Positions 1-5,318 of a stretch of DNA of 5,318 nucleotides are shown piece by piece (position 1 is the stretch's first letter; every line of letters begins with the position of its first letter). Source of the stretch: an uncultured Campylobacter sp. (GTDB lineage: Bacteria; Campylobacterota; Campylobacteria; Campylobacterales; Campylobacteraceae); NCBI GenBank assembly GCA_938041615.1, contig CALISV010000148.1, forward strand, positions 1-5,318. Direction: 5' to 3'. The position numbers and the translations under genes were made by a program. The notes beneath the pieces are model-generated. The model saw only the letters and a program-made list of their open reading frames with translations. It was not told the origin of the DNA and ran no database searches.

Positions 1-3000
1 CTATCCTATCCTCGGCTAGTCCAGCCTGCGCTAGGGCCGCCTTGATAGCTTGAGCTCTTGCGTTAGCAAGTTCCAGTAGCTGCTCTTTTTTCACCTCGAT
101 GCCTTTTAGCGCAGCTTCTCTCAGCGCCTTTTCGTCGCTACTTTTTTCTTTTGGAGCTAACGATGCGAGCGCTCCTGCGTAGTCGCTGCCCGTCTGCGCC
201 ATCGTTTGACCGATTTTTTCGTTTAGTTTTGCGTTTTTTAGAGCCGTTACGTCCACGTCCGAGTAGGCGGGCGTGATGCTTAGCTTCATCTTAGGTTTTG
301 CCGTTGTTAGCTTGATAAAGTCGGCTATCTTAGCTTGCTCAGACACTATGAGTTCGGCATTTGCAGGCATAAAGTCGATAGTGTTTAGATCCTGGCTACT
401 TAGGCCTAGCGCACTACCTAGGAATCTAAACGGAGCTAGCGTGATATCGGCAAATAGCTTCTTCACGGCCGCCCAGACGATACCGCCGTATTTAAAGTCC
501 GGGTCGTTTAGATCGCCCGTCACCGGCAGGTCGATGTTTATCTGGTTGTTTTGATCGCTCAGGATCGAGATGGCAAGCGATAGGGGCAGGTTTACCGCGT
601 CTTTAGACTCGACCTTTTCGCCAAGCGTGAGAGTATCTAGATTTACGACGTTGCTACCGTTTAGCTTAGAGTCCTTAACATCGTAGTTTAGGGTCAAATT
701 TAGCCTGCCTTTTTCTATCTTGTAGCCCAAAAACTGTCCGCTGTAAGGCGTCACATCGACTAGATCGATATCTTTAAAGCTAAATTTGACTTCCGTACTT
801 TTTTTAGGATCATACGGCAGTAGCTTGAGCCCGATCTTACTAAAGCCGCTCTTGCCGACTACGCCCTCAAACGTACCCATCGTCGGGCGAGTGCTGTCGA
901 TATCCATCAGCACGCCTTCTAGCTTGGTGATCTTAGTCGCAAACGGCATAAATAGCGACGCGTCGGAGAAGTCTACGTCGCCGTTTTCTACGAGGATGTT
1001 TTTGATAGCAAAGTCAAACTCGCCCTCTTTTTTCTGCTGTTTTACAGCCTCTACGGGCTTTTCGTTTTTAGAGACGGTTTGTTTCGCGTCTGCATTTTGA
1101 GCACTTTCGCTCTCGCTCTTTTTCACGAGGCGACTTAGGTTAAATTCGCGCTCTTTGTTTAGGTGCGTCTTTAAAAACGGCGCACTAAGAGTCACGCGCT
1201 CTAAATTTAAGAAATTTTTTGCAAACGAAATTTTAGATAGTTTGAGGTTTTTAAAGGCAAAAACCCTATCGCCAGAGCCGTCCGCAAGCTCGATGTTTGC
1301 GATATTTGCTTTACCGCTTACGGAGGCATCCGCGGCGTACTTTACGTTTAGCTCGGCATTTAGCTCGCCGCTTTTTAAGCTCGCGTCCAGATAGTTTTTA
1401 GCGTAGACGAAGTAGCGAGGTAAGTTTGCATCGCTTAGTTTTATATCGGCTTCGATATTTAGAGGCTCTGGCGTGATTTTACCCTTAAGAGCCAAATTTA
1501 GCTTTTGCGAGCTTTTCATGTCGATTTTAGCGGTCACTGGCGCAGCTAAATTTTCGCTGATATTTTGTAAATTTATATTTAAACCGTCAAATTTATGCGC
1601 TATCTTTTGACCTTCGAAAATATGCGTTACGCCGATATCGGCGCCCGTAACGGCGACGTTTTTAACGTTAAATTTAAAACCGTTTTCCGTATTTTTCGCG
1701 CTTTTTTGCTCGGTTTTTTGGCTCTTTTTCGCGGCGTTTTTTTCTGCCGTTTTTTGAGATTTGGCAGGTTTTTTCGCGCTTTCGGTTTTGCTTTTTGCTT
1801 TTGTTTTGGCGGCGGTTTTTTCGCCATTTAGTCCAAGCTCGCTAATAGCGCTAAGTTCGCCGTTTTCTTTTATATCGGTTGCAAATTTAGGCTTATTTAT
1901 GCTGACGCTTTCGATGCGAAGCGCGGTTTTGGCTAGATCAAAATCCGCGTCCTTCACGCCGATTTCAGCGATGGTAGCGAGCTCTTTATTTTTAGTTTTT
2001 AGCGCGATTTTTTGCGCTTTTATCTCGCCGATAAAGGCGGCGCTAGCGTTATTTTCCAGCGTAAATTTAGGCGCATTTATGACGAGCTTTTCTAGGCTTG
2101 CCGCGCCGTTTTTACCGACCGGGGCGGAAGCGGCGCTAAGAGTTAAATTTTTCAGGCTTGCCGCGATATTTTGCCCTTTTATTTTAGCATCCAGCTCACT
2201 TGCATTTGCGTCTTTTAGCTTTATCTCGCCGACGCTTTTTTCGGTCAAATTTATCCCGCTAACGCCCAGGGCTTTGAGCGCTGCGGAGGCGTTTATATCG
2301 CCTTTTTCATTCATATCCGCCTTCAAAGCGACGCCGCTTAAATTTAGACTGTTTAAATTTGCCTGCGCCTCGCCTTTAAAGCTCGTGTTTTTAAATTTTA
2401 CCTCGCTAATATCGGCCGCAAAGCTCCTTTTTTCACTAACGTCGGCATTTATCTCGATGGCGGGCAGATCAAGCTCCTCTAGGCTCAAATTTTGCCCGTC
2501 AAGCTGTGCTTCAAACGACTTTAAATTTAAAGCGGCGTTTTTTAAAGCAGCCTTGATAACGCCGCCGTCCGCGCTTAGTTCGTAGATAGTTTTCGCGTTT
2601 ATAAGCGCGCTGTTTATGCGCAGATCTTGCGTGTCGATGAAGCTAAGCGCGACGGGGCGGACGTTAAAGTCCTTTAGGCTAAGCTCGCCGTAAACGCGAA
2701 GCGGCGCGAGGTCGATGCCGCCTTGCCAGTCTAGCTTTTGCGCTAGCGTGGAGTTTGCGTCAAAAACGTGCTTGCCCGCGCTATTTTGCTCGGTATTTAT
2801 GCCTGAGATTTTGTAGTTTATGCCCTCAAATTTGGCGCTAAAAGGCTGTTTTAAACTCTCGTCCGAGTAGGCAAACGAACCGCCTATTATCTTTGTGCTA
2901 TTTAGAGCGAAATTTATGCTGCTAGTTTCGTTATTTTCGGTGCTAGTAGCGTTTGACTCGCCCAAGAACGCGGCCAAATTTAGCGTGCCGTTTTTATCTC

Positions 3001-3334
3001 TAGCGATATTTACGCTAGGACTCTCAAGGCGCAATATATCAATCTCTGCGAGCTTGTTAAATAGCGAAAAAGGCTTAAGCTTGACGTCGATTTGCTCCGC
3101 GCTAAAAAGCGGCGCGGTCGTGTTTAGCTCGGGGCGCGTGACGTTTAGCTCGAAGGTAAACGGGTTAAATTTAGCCTCCGCCACGCTAAGGCTCGCGTTC
3201 ATGTCTTTTAGCTTTACGGGCAAGGTGTTTTTTAGCACGTAAGGAACGCCTAAAAAGCCCGCGAGCGTGTAGATGAGTAGCAAGCCCGCGAGCGAGCCTA
3301 GGATAATAAGAGCGATTTTTTTACTTTTTTGCAT
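1..3334 (-). CDS. AsmA-like / DUF748 domain envelope protein, C-terminus cut by window edge
   Basis: The frame is open from ATG 3334 to the window edge, giving 1111 codons without a stop. The start is supported by GAGG seven bases upstream and by an N-terminal anchor directly after it (MQKSKKIALIILGSLAGLLL, hydrophobic to about residue 27, Lys before it). Residues about 30-500 are alternating beta-type segments rich in Asn, Leu, Lys and Ala, as in AsmA-like proteins. A Lys/Ala linker spans residues 504-552 and a second charged linker about 738-770. The DUF748 core follows: LTLGEKVESKDAVNLPL near residue 905, then DLPVTGDLNDPDFKYGGIVW and a Phe-rich FRFLG segment near 930-970. From about 985, LNTIDFMPANAEL and the later ELANARAQAIKAALAQAGL resemble the OmpA-like tail seen in DUF748 proteins. 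Family knowledge: AsmA-like proteins span the periplasm from an inner-membrane anchor, and several are implicated in phospholipid transport to the outer membrane. The role here is inferred. The family call is firm; no specific gene name is justified. Confidence 0.88.
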   Translation of the reverse strand, partial: MQKSKKIALIILGSLAGLLLIYTLAGFLGVPYVLKNTLPVKLKDMNASLSVAEAKFNPFTFELNVTRPELNTTAPLFSAEQIDVKLKPFSLFNKLAEIDILRLESPSVNIARDKNGTLNLAAFLGESNATSTENNETSSINFALNSTKIIGGSFAYSDESLKQPFSAKFEGINYKISGINTEQNSAGKHVFDANSTLAQKLDWQGGIDLAPLRVYGELSLKDFNVRPVALSFIDTQDLRINSALINAKTIYELSADGGVIKAALKNAALNLKSFEAQLDGQNLSLEELDLPAIEINADVSEKRSFAADISEVKFKNTSFKGEAQANLNSLNLSGVALKADMNEKGDINASAALKALGVSGINLTEKSVGEIKLKDANASELDAKIKGQNIAASLKNLTLSAASAPVGKNGAASLEKLVINAPKFTLENNASAAFIGEIKAQKIALKTKNKELATIAEIGVKDADFDLAKTALRIESVSINKPKFATDIKENGELSAISELGLNGEKTAAKTKAKSKTESAKKPAKSQKTAEKNAAKKSQKTEQKSAKNTENGFKFNVKNVAVTGADIGVTHIFEGQKIAHKFDGLNINLQNISENLAAPVTAKIDMKSSQKLNLALKGKITPEPLNIEADIKLSDANLPRYFVYAKNYLDASLKSGELNAELNVKYAADASVSGKANIANIELADGSGDRVFAFKNLKLSKISFAKNFLNLERVTLSAPFLKTHLNKEREFNLSRLVKKSESESAQNADAKQTVSKNEKPVEAVKQQKKEGEFDFAIKNILVENGDVDFSDASLFMPFATKITKLEGVLMDIDSTRPTMGTFEGVVGKSGFSKIGLKLLPYDPKKSTEVKFSFKDIDLVDVTPYSGQFLGYKIEKGRLNLTLNYDVKDSKLNGSNVVNLDTLTLGEKVESKDAVNLPLSLAISILSDQNNQINIDLPVTGDLNDPDFKYGGIVWAAVKKLFADITLAPFRFLGSALGLSSQDLNTIDFMPANAELIVSEQAKIADFIKLTTAKPKMKLSITPAYSDVDVTALKNAKLNEKIGQTMAQTGSDYAGALASLAPKEKSSDEKALREAALKGIEVKKEQLLELANARAQAIKAALAQAGLAEDRI
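1035..1125 (-). other. Second charged linker of the DUF748 protein
   Basis: After NLSRLV the protein becomes polar and low in complexity (KKSESESAQNADAKQTVSKN, then further Lys, Glu, Val and Gln), up to about residue 770. The FDFAIKNILVENGDV segment follows. DUF748 proteins from other proteobacteria commonly carry a Pro/Ala-rich linker at the equivalent place, just before a module ending in 'PFAT..T.L' (here FMPFATKITKLEGV). That conserved context supports the domain assignment. Confidence 0.65.
1679..1825 (-). other. Lys/Ala-rich disordered linker within the DUF748 protein (residues 504-552)
   Basis: A 49-residue stretch between beta-rich segments has 15 Lys and 9 Ala and no aromatic residue; the rest is mostly Thr, Ser, Gln, Glu and Asn. 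It begins GEKTAAKTKAKSK and ends KSAKNTENG. It is directly followed by FKFNVKNVAVTGADIGV, which resembles the segment after the second linker (FDFAIKNILVENGDVDF, around 985-1020). This suggests two similar structural modules, each introduced by a flexible charged linker. On the coding strand it contains many runs of five to seven A. Confidence 0.75.
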
Positions 3335-3341
3335 AAATTTG

Positions 3342-3345
3342 CCTC
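3342..3345 (-). promoter_or_regulatory. Shine-Dalgarno site of the DUF748 gene
   Basis: The minus strand reads GAGG, then seven bases (CAAATTT), then ATG at 3334. Spacing and sequence suit ribosome binding. Together with the membrane anchor that follows, this fixes the start. Confidence 0.75.
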
Positions 3346-3350
3346 GATTT

Positions 3351-3404
3351 TTTTGGCGGATTTTACTAGGATTTTGATTAAAGGGCGGTTATTTTGGCGG
3401 ATTT
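3351..3404. repeat. 13-bp direct repeat in front of the DUF748 gene
   Basis: TTTTGGCGGATTT occurs at 3351-3363 and again at 3392-3404, 41 bp apart from start to start (about four helical turns). A related GGGCGGTTA lies between them at 3383-3391. The first copy overlaps the candidate -10 box. It could be a paired regulator-binding site or a small local duplication. Confidence 0.5.
3360..3365 (-). promoter_or_regulatory. Candidate -10 box upstream of the DUF748 gene
   Basis: The minus strand carries TAAAAT, one mismatch from TATAAT, ending 25 bases before the start codon. There is no convincing -35 element, which is common for Campylobacter sigma-70 promoters. In such AT-rich sequence a match of this quality can arise by chance. 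The call rests mainly on position: between the hairpins and the ribosome binding site. Confidence 0.3.
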
Positions 3405-3485
3405 GCGAGTAAAATTTGAATGTAAAATTTGGAGATGTTTTGAGACTTGAAGCGAGCGTCAAATTTAGCCTGCAAATTTGATTGC

Positions 3486-3522
3486 TCCCGTAAATTTAGC
3501 TTTTAAGGTCAAATTTACGGGA
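3486..3522 (-). terminator. Perfect 12-bp inverted repeat in the spacer, possible terminator
   Basis: TCCCGTAAATTT at 3486-3497 is exactly complementary to AAATTTACGGGA at 3511-3522, with a 13-base loop that can pair further through C-G, T-A and wobble pairs. It lies 61 bp past the stop codon of the solenoid gene. No clear U-run follows on the minus strand, so it could be a weak terminator, an mRNA-stabilising 3' hairpin or a protein-binding palindrome. Confidence 0.45.
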
Positions 3523-3541
3523 CTAAATTTATAAATCGCTC

Positions 3542-3571
3542 AAGCTCGGCAATTTTTAAATCACCGAGCTT
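3542..3571 (-). terminator. Hairpin just after the solenoid gene, probable terminator
   Basis: AAGCTCGG at 3542-3549 pairs with CCGAGCTT at 3564-3571, and inner AT pairs can extend the stem across a small internal loop. On the minus strand it starts 11 bases after the TAA stop (3585-3583) and is followed by an AT-rich GAGCGATTTATAAATTT rather than a pure T-run. Position favours a 3' end for this transcript. The missing U-run keeps confidence moderate. Confidence 0.5.
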
Positions 3572-3582
3572 AGCGGTCAAAT

Positions 3583-3906
3583 TTATAGATCGGTCGCGAC
3601 GTCGTTTTCTACCTTGATCGTTACGGTTTGAGCCACGCCGTTATCGTCGTTTGCGCTGCCCGTAAACGACTTATGCGTAGCGTCAGATCCATCCGCACTC
3701 CATTGACCGCTCGATTTTGATTTTACGGCATCATCGCTGCCGCCCTTGATCTCTAGCGTCTTGTCTTGGGCGCCAAGGTCTAGCACGTCTTTTGGATCGA
3801 CGTTTAGCACGGCGTTATTTACGGCACTTACGTCGACCGAGTTTATATTTTCCGCTACTTTTGCGATCTTTGATAGATCGATATTGCCGTCTCCATCTAG
3901 GCTGTT
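3583..3906 (-). other. C-terminal type I secretion-type module of the solenoid protein
   Basis: After the last Gly/Asp coil (GAGNDTKMT) the pattern changes to INSVDVSAVNNAVLNVDPKD, then VLDLGAQDKTLEIKG, SDDAVKS, SGQWSADG and a final VTIKVENDVATDL. This order (D-hydrophobic, 'L.L...DVLDL', 'tLeIkG..DD.V', Trp, then a short strand at the end) is the familiar last domain of LapA/Bap-type RTX adhesins, which holds or adjoins the uncleaved type I signal. The assignment is by pattern memory, not by a search. Confidence 0.65.
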
Positions 3907-5318
3907 TACGACTAGGTTGCCACTGTTGTTAGTAGTCGTCATTTTGGTATCGTTGCCTGCACCTAAATCAACGTTCTTTACGGTCGCTCCGTCTTGGACG
4001 ATGAGCGTATCATCATAGCTACCCGTTCTTACAGTTTTTACTACAGTGCCTGCGTCTTTTACCATCACAGTATCCTTGGTATTTCCGCCAGTATTTATAT
4101 CGTCCCTAAAGTCAGTGGTAGTATCTACAGAGTCTACCTTCGCTCCACTTTGAACGACAATAGTCTGCTCGCCGCTAGCTCCGTAGGCGTATAGAGCGCC
4201 CCTTACCTCGGCGCCGTCTTCGACGGTGATAGGCGCGTTTCCGTTGCTATGTATTCCGCCCACGCTAGTACCCTCGCCAGAGACCGTTACGGTGCCGTTT
4301 CCGGTATTTGCGCTAACTGCATGCTCGATATAGGCTTTGTTATCTACGCGTATAGTGTCGTCGCCTGCATGACCGCTGATAGAGTGTGCTCTAGTGCCGC
4401 TTCCGGTTACGGTTATCTCATCATCGCCGCCCCAGCCGGCTATGCCCGCATTTACAGCGTGCGCTCCGTCGCTAAGCACTATCTTGTCATTGCCTTCGCC
4501 GCCCGTGATGCTTCCATTTGCTTTAAGCTGCGGAGTAGTTAGCCCTTCGCCCACTACCGTTCCTGCACCGGTTACGGTTATCTTGTCTTCGCCCGCGCCG
4601 CCTTCTACGGTTTTGTTGACTTTTGATCCGCTTGTTACGTTGATCACGTCTACATCTATACCGCCTAAAACGCTGCCTCCGATTGTCGAATTTGAAACTT
4701 CGATCTTATTATCGCCGCCATAGGTGCTGCCCTCGACATTGCCTTTTACTTCGGCGTTTTGGACAGTGATATTATTTCCGTCGGAATTCTGAGCTGCGCC
4801 GTATGTGCTAGGATCTTCACCCTGTCCGCCACTAACGTTTCCGTTTACGGTAGCACCGTCTAAAATTTTGATCGTATCGCTATCTTCATTTCCTTTCACG
4901 TCTCCGGTTACGACCGTGCCGGCTCCGGTTACGGTTATCTTATCATCACCCCATCTTCCAACTATACCATCGACTTTTGCACCTTTTTCTACCAATATCG
5001 TATCATCGCCGCCTCTACCGTTTATGGCACTGACGTAAGTTCCCGCACCACTTACGGTTACCTCATCATCGCCTTCATCTGCTATGATGAGCTCGGTCTT
5101 TGCGCCGTCTTTTACTTTAATAATATCGTTGCCATCTCCGCCCAATATATTTTTTGCGCTAGTTTCTGCTCCGCTTAGAGTTATAGTATCAGCATCAGCG
5201 CCGCTATCTACTATATTCTTACTTGGATTTACACGCTTTTCATGAACATCATTCATGGCATCTTCCGGCATATCTTCTGCCAGAGCCGGAGGAGGCGGTG
5301 CAACTTCTGTCGGTTCGG
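3583..5318 (-). CDS. RTX-like solenoid surface/secreted protein, N-terminus cut by window edge
   Basis: A frame of 577 visible codons ends at TAA 3585-3583. It stays open to the window edge, where it reads EPTEVAPPPPALAED before the Met at 5271. No good ribosome site precedes that Met, so the real start is probably outside. Residues about 35-470 form about 19 coils of about 21 residues with Gly/Asp turns such as GGDGNDII, RGGDDTIL, AGEDKITV, GGEGNDKIV, GWGGDDEIT and HAGDDTIR, resembling hemolysin-type calcium-binding motifs. The last about 105 residues (from NIDLSKIAKVAENINSVDVS through KDVLDLGAQDKTLEIKG and GQWSADG) match the C-terminal module typical of large type I-secreted adhesins. There is no cysteine and the protein is acidic, as usual for RTX proteins. 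No beta-barrel is present, so it is not a type V autotransporter. Likely role: an exported cell-surface, S-layer-like or adhesive protein, with folding helped by calcium. The specific function is unknown. Campylobacter S-layer proteins with RTX-like repeats are a possible relative. Confidence 0.8.
   Translation of the reverse strand, partial: EPTEVAPPPPALAEDMPEDAMNDVHEKRVNPSKNIVDSGADADTITLSGAETSAKNILGGDGNDIIKVKDGAKTELIIADEGDDEVTVSGAGTYVSAINGRGGDDTILVEKGAKVDGIVGRWGDDKITVTGAGTVVTGDVKGNEDSDTIKILDGATVNGNVSGGQGEDPSTYGAAQNSDGNNITVQNAEVKGNVEGSTYGGDNKIEVSNSTIGGSVLGGIDVDVINVTSGSKVNKTVEGGAGEDKITVTGAGTVVGEGLTTPQLKANGSITGGEGNDKIVLSDGAHAVNAGIAGWGGDDEITVTGSGTRAHSISGHAGDDTIRVDNKAYIEHAVSANTGNGTVTVSGEGTSVGGIHSNGNAPITVEDGAEVRGALYAYGASGEQTIVVQSGAKVDSVDTTTDFRDDINTGGNTKDTVMVKDAGTVVKTVRTGSYDDTLIVQDGATVKNVDLGAGNDTKMTTTNNSGNLVVNSLDGDGNIDLSKIAKVAENINSVDVSAVNNAVLNVDPKDVLDLGAQDKTLEIKGGSDDAVKSKSSGQWSADGSDATHKSFTGSANDDNGVAQTVTIKVENDVATDL
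3907..5214 (-). repeat. Tandem solenoid coils with an alternating two-coil (about 41-residue) period
   Basis: Coils alternate between type A (ITVTGAGTVV, variants VTVSGAGTYV, ITVTGSGTRA, VTVSGEGTSV) and type B (IKVKDGAKT, ILVEKGAKV, IKILDGATV, IVLSDGAHA, ITVEDGAEV, LIVQDGATV). Each is joined by a Gly/Asp turn. DNA is also repeated: CCGGTTACGGTTATCT occurs at 4403, 4568 and 4925 on the plus strand, with a diverged copy near 5048. The 4925-5048 step is 123 bp, equal to 41 codons. Coils are irregular near 4780-4810 (insert with PSTYGAAQNS), near 4520-4550 (insert with TTPQLKANG) and near 4090-4120 (insert with TTTDFRDDIN). Confidence 0.8.

Noticed and set aside
1627..1827. A 66-residue very basic minus-strand frame (Lys/Pro/Arg-rich), resembling a histone-like tail protein
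   Set aside because: It is a shifted reading of the Lys/Ala linker of the DUF748 gene on the same strand. It has no ribosome site of its own, and A-rich sequence gives Lys-rich peptides in more than one frame.
1761..2585. A 274-residue plus-strand open frame rich in Phe, Ser, Ala and Leu
   Set aside because: It is antisense to the DUF748 gene, and its composition is what the reverse complement of Lys/Ala/Leu/Asn codons gives. It has no ribosome site or family resemblance.
3746..5038. Several plus-strand open frames opposite the solenoid gene, some rich in Pro, Ser and Thr
   Set aside because: They mirror the Gly/Asp/Thr/Val repeats of the real gene, which explains both their composition and their internal repetition.
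4403..5073. Regularly spaced DNA repeats that might suggest a CRISPR array
   Set aside because: Repeats are diverged, unevenly spaced (123, 357 and 165 bp), in frame with a protein, and the intervals are themselves coding coils.
5241..5257. Short palindrome CATGAA...TTCATG with a 5-base loop
   Set aside because: The arms are only six bases, inside coding sequence made of Met, His and Asn codons; chance is sufficient explanation.
1..5318. tRNA, rRNA, insertion-sequence ends or attachment sites
   Set aside because: None was seen on either strand: no transposase-like frame, no terminal inverted repeat pair with target duplication, and no cloverleaf-like segment in the only non-coding spacer.

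Overview
The window looks like an epsilonproteobacterial chromosome segment, most like a Campylobacter of the moderate-GC oral group (C. rectus, C. showae, C. curvus or C. concisus type). The signs are the very frequent palindrome AAATTT, the Lys/Asn/Leu-rich proteins and short AT-rich spacers. This assignment is inference from composition and protein style; there is no rRNA or other marker gene.

Layout: both genes lie on the minus strand and both are cut by a window edge. Reading in the direction of transcription, from high to low coordinates, bases 5318-3583 hold the C-terminal 577 residues of an acidic, repetitive surface or secreted protein. It has a Pro-rich stretch at the left edge of what is visible, then about 19 RTX-like solenoid coils of about 21 residues, then a C-terminal module of the kind found at the end of type I-secreted adhesins. 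Its frame stays open to the window edge, so the apparent Met at 5271 is probably internal.

Bases 3582-3335 are a 248-bp spacer with two perfect-stem inverted repeats just after the stop codon. Further along it holds a 13-bp direct repeat, a weak candidate -10 box and a clear Shine-Dalgarno site for the next gene.

Bases 3334-1 hold the first 1111 residues of a very large AsmA-like/DUF748 membrane-anchored envelope protein. It has an N-terminal membrane anchor, a long run of beta-strand segments, a 49-residue Lys/Ala-rich linker, a second charged linker, the conserved DUF748 core and the start of an OmpA-like tail. Its C-terminus lies outside the window.

The two genes are both envelope-related, but the hairpins and the spacer argue for separate transcripts. 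Nothing shows that they act together. The DUF748 protein is probably a housekeeping inter-membrane lipid-transport or envelope-integrity factor. The solenoid protein is probably an exported surface protein, with its secretion machinery (if linked) upstream of the window. The most unusual content is the solenoid itself: one Gly/Asp turn per coil and two alternating coil types, rather than the nonapeptide RTX array.
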